64,000 bases of DNA from JBEBVQ01 sp037190845 (GTDB lineage Bacteria > Bacteroidota > Bacteroidia > Chitinophagales > Chitinophagaceae). The position numbers and the translations under genes are program-made. The first letter of the stretch is position 1, and each line of letters starts with the position of its first letter. The stretch covers positions 97,046-161,045 of the forward strand of contig JBBCJI010000016.1 in NCBI GenBank assembly GCA_037190845.1, in the 5' to 3' direction. The notes beneath the pieces were generated by a model. That model was not told where the DNA came from, did no database searches, and saw only the letters and a list, made by a program, of their open reading frames with translations. This document shows, piece after piece, positions 47,722 to 57,913 of the stretch.

Positions 47722-50700
47722 ATGTTATTATGGACTCCCTTTTTGGATTGGGTCATAAACAGGCTTTTCATAAAGAGGATCTGTTTGTGCTATGGGATCT
47801 GTTTGTTGGGTCTGAGTCTCGCTCCTGCCGGCGTTTACGGCGATCCGGTCGTGTACCGGTTAGGTATCAATGAAGAGATGCCATCCAACCACATTTATCA
47901 TATGCTGGTAGACCGGTATGGTTATTTATGGATGGCCACTTCCCACAGCGTAGTTCGTTACAATGGGTACGAGACAAAAACTTTCGATCTCTCAAGCGGC
48001 TTGCCTTCCAACGATATCTGGGGCTTGCACGAAGACAATCGGGGCCGTATCTGGGTTCTGTGCTTCTGTCATGTGCTGGGCTATATTTTCAACGATGAGT
48101 TCCGGCCGGTAGCGCTCGAGAACCCTCCTTCCAGGCTATATCCAAGGATATGGAATGTCCGTGACCATATCATATTGCACAGCCAGCAGGATGATCGTTC
48201 CAGAGGAACGATGTATTTTGAAACAGGAGAAAAAATGCCAGGTGCTCAATTTAACCGTATACACTGGGCGTATTATGATTCCACGCGTAATGAATTGTTT
48301 TACATGACCTACGTCTTGCATCATGGAAGAGGGTTCCGGTTGCATAAAGCAAAGATTACCCCGGGTCACATTGTCCGGCAGATACATCACCCGGAGATCA
48401 TTTATGAGAAGGGTCACGAAGAATCTTTTGTGTTTGATAAATACTACATGTATATGCAAGCAGGGGAAAGAGACCGGGTCCATGCATTTAATATAGTAGA
48501 TGCTGTTTCAAGTGTGATACACCTGAATGACAGCGGGCACAATACCGGGAGTAAAATCTTTAACAGGAACAGAAATATGCTCTGGCTTTATTCCGGTGAC
48601 TATCTGTATGAATTTAATGAGCATCTTGCAGAGACCAATGTTTCTTCAGTACCGCCTTTCATCCGTTCCCTGCCGGTCAGCAGTGTTTTGTATGACCGTT
48701 TGTGGGGGAGTTGTTTCGGTACTGCGGGAGAAGGGTTATATATTGCCGAAAGTAAGGAGCGTGGCCTCAGGTTGCCGGCTTTCCTGATGCCCTCCGGTTA
48801 CAGGTATGTAGGCCAGCCCAAAGACCGTATATCGTTCTGGTGGAACCAATGGGGTAAACGTTTGCTTCGTACGGACAGTGCCGGTAAGATGGTGCATATG
48901 CAATATGCACCTGATATAAATGTCATGAAGATAGTACCCTGGACGTCTTCCCATTCGCTGGTGCTGGATATCAATTCTTTGTACCTTCTGGATCATCAGA
49001 CGGGTAAATACCGCCCATTTATACAGGATAAACATCTTGACCGGCATAATCCGCCGGGAATAAACGAGTTCCTGACTAATCGTACAGGTCTGCGTAATCT
49101 TGATCTGGTTGCCGGTGATGTACATGAGTTTTTCTTATTGACGCGTTCCGGCATATACCGGTTTTATGAGGATCAGGATACCATCAGGGTCCGTTTAATA
49201 GAACCGGCAGACAGGGTACACCGGGATGAGTCTTATGTCAATATCACGTACGATCCTTTCCGGAAGACTCTGTGGGCGTATAATAACAATACGGTGCTGA
49301 AGTATGACCAGGGTGGGCAGGCACAGGTTTATAAAAATGAGTCTCAGATAGCGCCTGCTGTTCGTAATGTAGAGCAGGTGCTCATCGATAAACGGTACGG
49401 CACATTATTTCTGAAAGAATTTGACCGCATCAGGGTACACGATATGTATGGGCAGCGTTTTAAAACGGTGTACCCCGGTATTAATTTGAGAAAAACTGTA
49501 GCCTGTATAGAAGACGATCTGCTGGTGGTGGCGGGAAAATTCGGTGTAGCTGTATCCCGGATACTGGGATATGGACGTCTGTCTCCACCGGTTGTATACC
49601 GGCATATAAAAAACCTGCAGTACAGTGATGTGTATGATGTACAGATCATCGGGGACGAGGTGATCATGACTACCAATAAAGGTTTGTTATCTGTACCTGT
49701 TCCGGATAGTATGGCCTTTGCGAAGCAAAGAGCTGTTCCCACACAGAATTACCGGGTACTGCTCGGCTACAATGGCCTGCTGCGGACAATAGTCTCCGGG
49801 GATACGCTTCATGTGGATCAGGCAGATATGAAGTTGCGTTTTGACGTAGTACGTCCCTCTGGCAGCGGTATACTCCGGTGTGCTTATTTTTTGTCCGGTA
49901 CGGATGAGAAATGGAATCTGTTAGCCGGTAAAGAGCTGCTGCTGCCCCCGTTGAAACCCGGCTCCACAACCCGGATGTTGCTCCGGTTTTCGGATGATGT
50001 GTGGATCAGCGATCCGGTAGCTATTGATTTATACGTCACGCCTTACTGGTGGCAGACGGTATCTGCCCGGCGGGTGATCTGGGGTAGCGCCGTTTTAGGG
50101 TTCCTGGGCCTGATCGCCGCCAGCGTATGGATCACCCGGAGGATTGTTGTAAGCAATAACCAGCGCAGGAATGCGCACATGGAAATAGAATTAAAGGCGC
50201 TGTATGCACAGATCAATCCCCATTTTATTTTTAATACCCTCAACACGGCGTTGTTTTTCATCGAAAGCCGGAAAATTGAGGATGCGCATACGCATGTTTC
50301 CCGGTTTTCCCATCTGTTGCGTTCGTATATAAAATCATCGCGGAACCGTTTTGTTACTATTGCGGAAGAAATAGAAAATCTGCACAATTACATTGGGTTG
50401 CAGCAGATCCGGTTCTGGGATAAGTTCGATTATAAGATCCTGCTCGAAGACGGCATTGAGGCCAACCGGGTACGTATACCGGCATTGCTTTTCCAGCCGA
50501 TTGTAGAAAATGCGATCCACCACGGGCTGTTCCATAAAAAGGAGAAAGGCTTCCTGAATATTCATTTTAAAAACGGCGAGGCCCACCAGGAAATTATTTG
50601 TATTATTGAAGACGATGGGGTAGGCCGGAAGCAATCGCAGGAATTCCGGAGAAGCAGCACACTCAAAAAAAATGAATCTTACGGTGACCAACTGATTGAA

Positions 50701-50817
50701 GACCTGATCCGTATCTTCAACAAATATGAAGGTATGGATATCAGGATCACCTATCACGATAAAGAGCCGCCGTTGACCGGAACTATTGTAACACTCTACA
50801 TAAAAAAGGCATTATGA
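47722..50817 (+). CDS. Propeller-sensor histidine kinase (LytS type), cassette 1
   Basis: Large sensor kinase of 1031 residues. The signal or first helix is MLLWTPFLDWVINRLFIKRICLCYGICLLG. The periplasmic part is a two-component propeller with Reg_prop repeats (MPSNHIYHMLVDRYGYLWMATSHSVVRYNG, LPSNDIWGLHEDNRGRIWV) to about residue 700, then a Y_Y_Y domain (FDVVRPSGSGILRCAYFLSG). One membrane helix (VIWGSAVLGFLGLIAASVWI) leads to the His_kinase domain with H834 in QINPHFIFNTLN, then an ATPase with VENAIHHGL and DDGVG. Starts at 47632 or 47701 are open, but the promoter block argues for 47722. The partner LytTR gene overlaps by 4 nt. Signal unknown. Confidence 0.9.
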   Translation: MLLWTPFLDWVINRLFIKRICLCYGICLLGLSLAPAGVYGDPVVYRLGINEEMPSNHIYHMLVDRYGYLWMATSHSVVRYNGYETKTFDLSSGLPSNDIWGLHEDNRGRIWVLCFCHVLGYIFNDEFRPVALENPPSRLYPRIWNVRDHIILHSQQDDRSRGTMYFETGEKMPGAQFNRIHWAYYDSTRNELFYMTYVLHHGRGFRLHKAKITPGHIVRQIHHPEIIYEKGHEESFVFDKYYMYMQAGERDRVHAFNIVDAVSSVIHLNDSGHNTGSKIFNRNRNMLWLYSGDYLYEFNEHLAETNVSSVPPFIRSLPVSSVLYDRLWGSCFGTAGEGLYIAESKERGLRLPAFLMPSGYRYVGQPKDRISFWWNQWGKRLLRTDSAGKMVHMQYAPDINVMKIVPWTSSHSLVLDINSLYLLDHQTGKYRPFIQDKHLDRHNPPGINEFLTNRTGLRNLDLVAGDVHEFFLLTRSGIYRFYEDQDTIRVRLIEPADRVHRDESYVNITYDPFRKTLWAYNNNTVLKYDQGGQAQVYKNESQIAPAVRNVEQVLIDKRYGTLFLKEFDRIRVHDMYGQRFKTVYPGINLRKTVACIEDDLLVVAGKFGVAVSRILGYGRLSPPVVYRHIKNLQYSDVYDVQIIGDEVIMTTNKGLLSVPVPDSMAFAKQRAVPTQNYRVLLGYNGLLRTIVSGDTLHVDQADMKLRFDVVRPSGSGILRCAYFLSGTDEKWNLLAGKELLLPPLKPGSTTRMLLRFSDDVWISDPVAIDLYVTPYWWQTVSARRVIWGSAVLGFLGLIAASVWITRRIVVSNNQRRNAHMEIELKALYAQINPHFIFNTLNTALFFIESRKIEDAHTHVSRFSHLLRSYIKSSRNRFVTIAEEIENLHNYIGLQQIRFWDKFDYKILLEDGIEANRVRIPALLFQPIVENAIHHGLFHKKEKGFLNIHFKNGEAHQEIICIIEDDGVGRKQSQEFRRSSTLKKNESYGDQLIEDLIRIFNKYEGMDIRITYHDKEPPLTGTIVTLYIKKAL

Positions 50818-51560
50818 GCGAAAATATTACCTGCTATATTGTGGATGATGAGCGCTTTGCGGCGGAACGGCTTGCAGCCAAGCTGAATAAGCTATATCCG
50901 CAGATCTCCGTAAAAGGTACTTATTATAGCTGGGAAGACGCACTGCATGCACTGCGGAAACAGCAGCCGGATATCCTGTTCCTTGATATATCCATGCCCG
51001 AAAAGAACGGGATTGACCTGCTCCGGCTGCTCCCGGAGATTGAATGTGAAATTATTTTTACTACCGCCTATACTGAATATACGCAGGAAGCGATCCAGTT
51101 TTTTGCGACGGGGTACCTGCTCAAGCCGATAGACGACGCAAAAATGATGGCATGTACAGATAAAGCGATTGAACGCAGCCGTCATAAGCGAATGGGCCGT
51201 CAGGAAGCCCCGCCCACCAGCGAAATGAAGATCGGTATCCCCAATCGGAGAGGGATCAATTATGTGAACATACAGGACATTCTCTATCTCGAATCCGTCA
51301 ATAAGTGTACCCGTGTGGTATTTCTCCATAATGAGCTGATAAGCGCCCATAACCTCGGCACGTTCAAAAAGCTGATAGAGCATAACGCTTTCTACCCGGC
51401 CCACCGTTCTTATATCATCAACCTGAATCATATTGTCAGCTATCAATCCGAAGGCTATGTTGTGATGACGGACAAAAAGGAGATCCCCATATCCAAAAAC
51501 CTGAGGGAAGATTTTCAGGCCCGATTTATCACTATTACCAGGAGCGACAAACGCTCTTAA
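50814..51560 (+). CDS. LytTR response regulator, cassette 1
   Basis: Response regulator of 248 residues. The receiver (1-120) has D11-D12, the phosphorylation site D58 in DILFLDISMPEKNG, the threonine in IIFTTAYTEY and the lysine in GYLLKP. The LytTR DNA-binding domain follows (about 140-240): IGIPNRRGINYVNIQDILYLESVNKCTRVVF, NLGTFKKLIEHNAFYPAHRSYIINLNHI. LytTR regulators bind pairs of direct repeats. The ATG overlaps the kinase stop (ATGA), so the pair is translationally coupled. The closest likely target is the T9SS gene at 51801, which has a pair of CCG(G/A)TTGCATG repeats upstream. Confidence 0.93.
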   Translation: MSENITCYIVDDERFAAERLAAKLNKLYPQISVKGTYYSWEDALHALRKQQPDILFLDISMPEKNGIDLLRLLPEIECEIIFTTAYTEYTQEAIQFFATGYLLKPIDDAKMMACTDKAIERSRHKRMGRQEAPPTSEMKIGIPNRRGINYVNIQDILYLESVNKCTRVVFLHNELISAHNLGTFKKLIEHNAFYPAHRSYIINLNHIVSYQSEGYVVMTDKKEIPISKNLREDFQARFITITRSDKRS

Positions 51561-51564
51561 AACA

Positions 51565-51602
51565 GAAGCCTGCTGAGGCTTCCATTCTTCATTTCCTTTT
51601 TT
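51565..51602 (+). terminator. Terminator after kinase cassette 1
   Basis: GAAGCC-tgctga-GGCTTC stem starting 5 nt after the LytTR stop, followed by a T-rich run ending TTTTTTCG. Confidence 0.6.
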
Positions 51603-51691
51603 CGTCGGATAGATTCATCCGTTCGGTAGATGGAAAGGTATCTTAGGTGCATAGCGCCTTACGCTTCATTGCTGTATATCTAATGTTACAT

Positions 51692-51720
51692 CCGGTTGCA
51701 TGCTTTTTTCCGATTGCATG
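51692..51720 (+). promoter_or_regulatory. Direct repeat pair upstream of T9SS gene
   Basis: CCGGTTGCATG (51692-51702) and CCGATTGCATG (51710-51720) repeat at an 18-bp period, about 80 nt before the start of the gene at 51801. Paired direct repeats are the usual target form of LytTR regulators, though their common spacing is about 21 bp. Binding is inference. Confidence 0.35.
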
Positions 51721-51800
51721 TCGCTTATAGTCAATATGGCTATGATCTGTTCGCCTTTGGCGTTCACTGAACCTTATTTTTTAACTAAAAATACAGATAC

Positions 51801-54800
51801 ATGAAAGGTAAATGGCTACTCCTGGTATTATTTAGCTTATTCTTTATGCACGCGGGCTATGCCCAGATCACCGGCCCTTCTGCCGTTACGGTGGGCGCAC
51901 CGGTTACGTTTTCCGGTCCTCCGGGGCACAGGAGCTATACCTGGAATAACGGGGTATCAGGACCATTGCAAATAGACCTGAACACCGGTATTCCCCGGAC
52001 GCAGACCACCACCTTAAACGGGGCACAGGATGTCGCTGTATTATATGATCATAACCTGAAAAAATGGTATGCTTTTGGATTTGGCTGGACCTCTCTGGCG
52101 CTGTACCGGGCCGACCTGGGTACAGATCCTACACAGGCGGCTGCCGTCACTATGGCTGCCGTCCCCGGCACGGCATTTACAGGTACTGATCGTGTCTATG
52201 GTATTACTTTTTATTACGACAATACTACCAGTAAATGGCATTGCTTTATGGCAGTCACTGCTGCAGGCAGCAACCCCATAAGAATCAGGAGATTTGATTT
52301 TGATGATCTTGCAGCTACTCCTACGGAAACGCTGATCACACTGCCTCCCCAGATAAGTGCTGCCCAGGGACAGCCCTATGAGATTATGGTGATAAAGGAA
52401 GATGGAGAATACATGCTGTTCCTGTCCAATTATTGGGGAGCTCCCTATCGTATTGATCTGGGCGCCTCTATTACCAATAGCACGCCGTCTTTAGGAGCGC
52501 AACTGACTGCTCCCGGTGTGGCTAGTCCTACAGGTATGGCTTTCCATAAACAGGACGGAGTCTGGTATGCACTGATGGTAGGTGTAAATAACACGCTTAT
52601 GCGGTATACGTTTACCAACGGGATCAAAGATCCGGTGCCATCAGTTTCTCAGGTAGGTACCAATCTTCTTTCCGGGAATGATAAGTACCGTATCCGCCTG
52701 GTAAACGGGGCATGCGGCGATCAACTGCTTGCCTTTATCACCGGCCCGGCAAGTAGTCTGAGCCGGCTGGATTTCAATGGTGATATAACCAGTACGCCCA
52801 CAGGTCCGGTAGCAGTACAGACCCCGAATTTCCCCAGTCAGCTCAACCAGGGGTTATACCCATATGTTTACGATAACAAGCTGCATATGGCGGTGGGGAT
52901 TTTCGGAAGTAATGGCATTTTCAACATGAAAATATCTGATCTCCCCGCAGGTACGCAGCATATTTATAATGATCCCGGTGTCTCGCTTACATTTCTAACT
53001 CCCGGTACATATGATGTCCATCTGGTGGTAGATATGGATGGCGACGTACCGACACAGGCGTATTGCCATACGGTGACAGTCACAGCGTCTTCTTCCGGCC
53101 CTGCGATACCCGATCCTTTTACGGCAGCGCCCTCCCCGGTGTGCCAGGGAGCAAATAATGTAACCTATACAGTGCCCGCAGTGAGTGGTGCTACTGCCTA
53201 CCGCTGGCATTATACAGGAAGCAATGTCAATTATACGGCCTCGACAAGCCAGCCGACCAATACGCTGAGCTTCCTGTCTAACGCTGCAGCAGGCACGCTT
53301 CGTGTCTGGGCTGTGGACAACAACGGAGACAGCAGCGTTACCTCACGGGATACGGCGATTACAGTAAATCTGCTACCTGCCACCCCGAGCAATTTTACAG
53401 CTTCTCAGGGTACGGTATGCCGGGGCCAGAATAATGTAACGTATACAGTACCGAATGTATCAGGCGTAACGTATAATTGGAGCTATACCGGGGGGACAGG
53501 TGCGACGATCAATGGTACCGGCAACAGCGTGACCGTTAACTTCAACGCGTCGGCTACGAGTGGTACACTCAACGTGACAGCTACGAATAGCTGCGGTACG
53601 AGCACGGCGCGTAGTATGGCGGTGACCGTTAACCCATTGCCGGATGTAACGATCACCCCGGCTACAACATCAATATGCGCAGGCGGTAGTATAACACTGA
53701 CGGGGAATGGTGCTACGACCTATAGCTGGTCACACAGTGGCGGCAACATTGCTGCGGCAACATTTACGCCTTCCGCTACAACGACCTATACAGTAACGGG
53801 TACTTCTTCCGGGTGCTCTGCAACGGCTACCCGGCAGATGACGGTCAATGCATTGCCGGTGACGCAGGTGACCGTAACAGGCGGCATTACAGAAGTGTGT
53901 GCGGGCGATAGTGTACGGCTGACAGCATCGGGCAGTGGCTATACATATACATGGAAGAATAGCTCCGGAGCCGTAGTGGGGAATGGGCAGCAGTATGCGG
54001 CTTATACAACGGGTAGCTATAAGGTAATAGCCACAGATGCAGGCAGCGGATGTGCTGATAGCACACAATCGATAGATGTGCGTGTATATGATCGTCCGGT
54101 AGTGTCGCTGGATCAGGCAGATACATCGTTCTGCATTGGCGGTATGATCAGGCTGAAAGTAGCCACACAGGATACAGATCTGACGTATGTATGGAAACAG
54201 GATGAGCTAACTGTCCCGTTGGCGACGGCTCAATTCCTGGAGATTGATGAGGGTGGCGTGTACAAGGTGATCGTAGGCCGCTCTGCTGTGGCCTTATGCG
54301 AAGACAGTACGAATGAGGTAATGGTAACAGTTCATGACCTGCCTGCCGTAGCTGTTACGTGGGATAATGAGGTGCTCCATGCGACTCCGGGTTATGTGTC
54401 GTACCAGTGGTATACAGGCAACCAGGGCATACCGGGCGCTGATGATTCAACCTATATACCACCATCGAATGGTGGTTACAGTGTGACGGTGGTAGATAGC
54501 AATGGCTGTACAAGCACTTCCGAAGTAGAGATCCTGAAGAATGTGCATATAGACATGATAGCTGCGACATGGATCCGGGTGTACCCCAATCCCGTGACTG
54601 GCAGCCCGCTGTATATTGATACGGATCAGAAGATTGGTATTGTGCTGAGCAGCATAGATGGCAAGACCCTGCTGCAGGGAGCGGATATCCGCAGTATAGA
54701 CATGGATGCCTATGCAGGAGGGATTTACCTGTTACGGATACTGGACGGGAATGGTATGACTATCCGGACAGAACGGATTGTCAAACACACTCCGGACAGA

Positions 54801-54803
54801 TGA
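51801..54803 (+). CDS. Large T9SS type A protein with PKD-like domains
   Basis: Exported protein of 1000 residues. The signal peptide is MKGKWLLLVLFSLFFMHAGYA. An opening segment (ITGPSAVTVGAPVTFSGPPGHRSYTWNNG) resembles half a PKD domain, interrupted by a ~370-residue propeller-like domain (DVAVLYDHNLKKWYAFGFGW, YRIDLGASITNS) and closed by VSLTFLTPGTYDVHLVVDMDGD. PKD-like modules follow, each with the pattern SxxxVCxGxNNVTYTVPxVSGxTxYxWxYTG (about 435-620), then Ig-like modules with CxGxSxxLTxxGxxxYxW, and a type A sorting domain (IRVYPNPVTGSPLYI to RTERIVK). It lies between the two kinase cassettes. Domain types suggest a surface adhesin. Confidence 0.83.
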   Translation: MKGKWLLLVLFSLFFMHAGYAQITGPSAVTVGAPVTFSGPPGHRSYTWNNGVSGPLQIDLNTGIPRTQTTTLNGAQDVAVLYDHNLKKWYAFGFGWTSLALYRADLGTDPTQAAAVTMAAVPGTAFTGTDRVYGITFYYDNTTSKWHCFMAVTAAGSNPIRIRRFDFDDLAATPTETLITLPPQISAAQGQPYEIMVIKEDGEYMLFLSNYWGAPYRIDLGASITNSTPSLGAQLTAPGVASPTGMAFHKQDGVWYALMVGVNNTLMRYTFTNGIKDPVPSVSQVGTNLLSGNDKYRIRLVNGACGDQLLAFITGPASSLSRLDFNGDITSTPTGPVAVQTPNFPSQLNQGLYPYVYDNKLHMAVGIFGSNGIFNMKISDLPAGTQHIYNDPGVSLTFLTPGTYDVHLVVDMDGDVPTQAYCHTVTVTASSSGPAIPDPFTAAPSPVCQGANNVTYTVPAVSGATAYRWHYTGSNVNYTASTSQPTNTLSFLSNAAAGTLRVWAVDNNGDSSVTSRDTAITVNLLPATPSNFTASQGTVCRGQNNVTYTVPNVSGVTYNWSYTGGTGATINGTGNSVTVNFNASATSGTLNVTATNSCGTSTARSMAVTVNPLPDVTITPATTSICAGGSITLTGNGATTYSWSHSGGNIAAATFTPSATTTYTVTGTSSGCSATATRQMTVNALPVTQVTVTGGITEVCAGDSVRLTASGSGYTYTWKNSSGAVVGNGQQYAAYTTGSYKVIATDAGSGCADSTQSIDVRVYDRPVVSLDQADTSFCIGGMIRLKVATQDTDLTYVWKQDELTVPLATAQFLEIDEGGVYKVIVGRSAVALCEDSTNEVMVTVHDLPAVAVTWDNEVLHATPGYVSYQWYTGNQGIPGADDSTYIPPSNGGYSVTVVDSNGCTSTSEVEILKNVHIDMIAATWIRVYPNPVTGSPLYIDTDQKIGIVLSSIDGKTLLQGADIRSIDMDAYAGGIYLLRILDGNGMTIRTERIVKHTPDR

Positions 54804-54854
54804 AATATTCCCTTTGTAACCTGTTGTATAAACCCTTGAAATTTTAGATGCTGT

Positions 54855-57803
54855 ATGTTTATTATAAAGCGATTCCTGGCAGCTATATCTGCTATTTGTT
54901 TGTGGATTCCGGTTCATGCGCAGGTGGATACGGAGTTCTGGTTTGCCGTTCCTGAAGTTTCCGAATGGAGCCAGATAGACCGGCCTGTTAATATTGTTAT
55001 TGCTACCGGCGCTGCTCCGGCTTCCGTGTCCATTACCCAGCCCGCTGCAGGGTCTACCATGCCTGCGATCAACCTGACCATTCCTGCCAATACCGTCCAT
55101 AAAGAGAATATGACCCCTCATATTAATATCCTCGAATGCAAGCCGGCGGCAACAGTATTGAACTACGGGCTCAGGATCGTTTCGGACGTGCCGGTCACTG
55201 TATACTATGAAGTGCTCGGGCGGGGATCATTCCCCTCTCCGGTTAACCCCGAAGTTTTTGCGCTGAAGGGAGGCAATGCGCTGGGGACATCATTCCTGAT
55301 ACCGTCCCAGAATTATATCGGCAATAACCCCGGATCGTACACCCCCCAGCCCTTGTCTTCTTTTGATGTGATCGCGACAGAAGACAATACCACAGTTACC
55401 ATTACACCTGCCGTAGCCATACAGGGCGGATACCCGGCAGGCGTTCCATTTTCCGTTACATTGAACCGGGGACAGACCTGGTCTGCTACAGCGACAGGCC
55501 CGGCTGCTGCATTGCATCTCCCCGGCTCGCTGGTTTCTTCGGACAAGCCGGTGGCGGTAACCGTCAAAGACGATCTGGTACAGGGCGGCACCATATATGG
55601 TAGCTGTTCTGATCTTATCGGCGACCAGATCGTACCGGTAAACCTGCTGGGCACGGAATATATAGCCATGAATGGTGGACTGATGAATACCCCCGGCGAT
55701 CAGTTATTTATTACTGCATTGCAGAATAGTACTGAAATATATCGTGACGGCGGCGGCACCCCGCTTGCAACGATCAATGCCGGAGATACATACCGTATGC
55801 CGGCTGCAGCATCGCCGGGGCAGACCGCTACTTATATCCGTACAACAAACCCGGTAACAATCTGGCAGCTTACCGGTGTCGGGTGTGAAATGGGCGCTAC
55901 CCAGTTGCCGCAGATCGAATGCAGCGGCAGCTCTTCCGTACGCTATACAAGATCGCTTCCGTGGGATCTGTATGTCAATCTGATGGTACCGGCCGGAGGG
56001 CAATCCAACTTTACTATAAACGGAACGCCGTTGACCACTGCTGTATGGACTGCAGTGCCGGGAACAGCCAATCAATGGTTTTCTACCCAGCTTAACCTTA
56101 CTGCCCAGGTAGCGCAGGGTTCAATCCTTACAATAAGCAACAGCACAGCTCTGTTTCATATGAGCGTACTGGACGGTAATGGCAGTGGTGGTAACAGTTA
56201 CGGATATTTCAGCAGTTACAGCCGCGTGATAGCCGAGGCAACCGCCAGCGCCAATACGGTTTGTGACGGCGACAGCATTCAATTGTTTGCAAAAACGGTT
56301 CAGGGTGGTATCTATCAATGGTCCGGCCCAGGCAGCTTCAACAGCAGTCTGCAGAATCCGGTTATTCACGGTGCGAATACTCAGTATACCGGCTGGTATC
56401 ATCTGACGGTAACCGCCGGCAGCGGGCTGTGTGGAAGTGGTACGGATTCTATTTATATCCGGGTATATGATCTGCCGGTTACAAACCTGGGTAGTGATAT
56501 TGCTGTATGTATGGATTCTTTGACGCTTGTATCTGCTCCTTTCATTTCCGGTGCGGCGTATTTGTGGAATACAGGTAGCACTGCTGACTCCCTGGTCATT
56601 TTTTCATCCGGTTCCTACTGGTTGGAAATAACCGATACCAACGGGTGTAAAAGCCGCGATACCATAGAGGTGAACCTGGGAGCGCCGATTGAGGTGGATC
56701 TGGGGCCTGATTTCGGTATTTGTGACAAGGATCTTCCGGTAACGTTGTCTTCCCCGCAGCCGCCCGGTACCACTTACCTGTGGAGCAATGGTTATTCAGC
56801 TTCGTCTATGACTGTAACACGCGGTGGTACCCACTGGCTGGCTGTGGAGCGTGCTGGCTGTACAGCCAGCGATACCATCGAGATTACGGTAGTACCTACT
56901 CCGGTCCTGTATTCCGGCTCCGACACGACAATCTGTGAGCAGTACCCGTTGGAGATCGGCACAGAGGTTCCCCGGGCTACCTATCTGTGGAATACCGGTG
57001 AAACAACGGCTCACATCACTGTCAGCGCTACAGGTACTTATACCCTGACGGTTGATGTAGATGGATGTGTTGTCCATGATACGGTACACATTACTGCCAT
57101 GCCGCCCCCGGATATAGACCTGGGTGGTGACAGGGACATATGCCCGGAACAGACGATCGTGCTGGACGGAACCCACAGCCAGAACAGCCGGTATGTCTGG
57201 AGTACGGGTGAAATTACCCCCAGTATAGCCGTAACATCCGCAGGTGTTTATGGAGTTGAGGTTACTACGGAATTTGGCTGTGTGGGTGGCGATACAGTAA
57301 CACTTACGTTTTACCCCAAACCGGTCGTAAGGCTTGGGGAGGACACTACCGTATGCGAAGAGACTCCCTTGTCGCTGAGACCCTGGCACACAAATGCAGA
57401 TTCACTCGTATGGTCTGACGGGAGCGTCGGTGAAAATCTGTTGGTCCACTATGGAAATGAATACATCGTAACGGCGGTCAATAAGTGCGGTACGGGTTCG
57501 GATACGATCAATGTAAAGCAGATATTCTGTGATATCTGGCTGCCGAATGTATTTACACCAAATGGCGACGGACTCAATGATATATTCAGGGTGCTCGGTA
57601 ATACGGGGCGTCTGCAAGGAGTAACATTCAGCATTTTCAACCGGTGGGGTGAACGCGTATTCGTGACGAACGACAAGCTGGAAGGATGGAACGGCTACTA
57701 TAAAGGTGCAGCAGCGCAGATAGGTACATATGTATACCTGCTGCAGTATAGCCTCGACGGACAGCCGTATATACAGAAGGGGAATTTTCATTTACTAAGA
57801 TAA
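54855..57803 (+). CDS. CHU_C surface protein with IgGFc-binding-like N-terminus
   Basis: Exported protein of 982 residues. After the signal peptide (MFIIKRFLAAISAICLWIPVHA) comes VDTEFWFAVPEVSEW and a ~430-residue IgGFc-binding-like region (VTVYYEVLGRG, FDVIATEDNTTVTITPA, LNRGQTWSATATGPAAALHLPGSLVSSDKPVAVTVKDD, GDQIVPVNLLGTEYIAMNG). About six short Ig-like modules follow, each with DLGxDxxIC and TYLWxTGxTT. The end is a CHU_C type B export domain (WLPNVFTPNGDGLNDIF, IFNRWGERVF, GNFHLLR). In bacteria this N-terminal fold is linked to binding of mucin-like glycoproteins only by analogy. It follows the PKD protein by 51 nt. Confidence 0.85.
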   Translation: MFIIKRFLAAISAICLWIPVHAQVDTEFWFAVPEVSEWSQIDRPVNIVIATGAAPASVSITQPAAGSTMPAINLTIPANTVHKENMTPHINILECKPAATVLNYGLRIVSDVPVTVYYEVLGRGSFPSPVNPEVFALKGGNALGTSFLIPSQNYIGNNPGSYTPQPLSSFDVIATEDNTTVTITPAVAIQGGYPAGVPFSVTLNRGQTWSATATGPAAALHLPGSLVSSDKPVAVTVKDDLVQGGTIYGSCSDLIGDQIVPVNLLGTEYIAMNGGLMNTPGDQLFITALQNSTEIYRDGGGTPLATINAGDTYRMPAAASPGQTATYIRTTNPVTIWQLTGVGCEMGATQLPQIECSGSSSVRYTRSLPWDLYVNLMVPAGGQSNFTINGTPLTTAVWTAVPGTANQWFSTQLNLTAQVAQGSILTISNSTALFHMSVLDGNGSGGNSYGYFSSYSRVIAEATASANTVCDGDSIQLFAKTVQGGIYQWSGPGSFNSSLQNPVIHGANTQYTGWYHLTVTAGSGLCGSGTDSIYIRVYDLPVTNLGSDIAVCMDSLTLVSAPFISGAAYLWNTGSTADSLVIFSSGSYWLEITDTNGCKSRDTIEVNLGAPIEVDLGPDFGICDKDLPVTLSSPQPPGTTYLWSNGYSASSMTVTRGGTHWLAVERAGCTASDTIEITVVPTPVLYSGSDTTICEQYPLEIGTEVPRATYLWNTGETTAHITVSATGTYTLTVDVDGCVVHDTVHITAMPPPDIDLGGDRDICPEQTIVLDGTHSQNSRYVWSTGEITPSIAVTSAGVYGVEVTTEFGCVGGDTVTLTFYPKPVVRLGEDTTVCEETPLSLRPWHTNADSLVWSDGSVGENLLVHYGNEYIVTAVNKCGTGSDTINVKQIFCDIWLPNVFTPNGDGLNDIFRVLGNTGRLQGVTFSIFNRWGERVFVTNDKLEGWNGYYKGAAAQIGTYVYLLQYSLDGQPYIQKGNFHLLR

Positions 57804-57893
57804 ATGTGTGAAAGGTGTGCCGGATGTGTTTGATGTGGGAGATGTGTTCCGTCACATCCGTCACATCTCCCACATCAAACACATCTTTCACAC
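57803..57893. repeat. GATGTGNNN-unit palindrome, largest copy
   Basis: Units GATGTGTTT GATGTGGGA GATGTGTTC, then the return CGTCACATC CGTCACATC TCCCACATC AAACACATC at a strict 9-bp period. It is a nearly perfect long hairpin directly after the stop of the IgGFc-like gene and 20 nt before the ATG of the next gene. Confidence 0.85.
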
Positions 57894-57913
57894 ATCATTT
57901 TTATTTAAACTTC

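Noticed and set aside
57815..57913. Upstream extension of the VCBS/ASPIC protein
   Set aside because: The added residues translate the GATGTGNNN palindrome, while a normal signal peptide starts at 57914.
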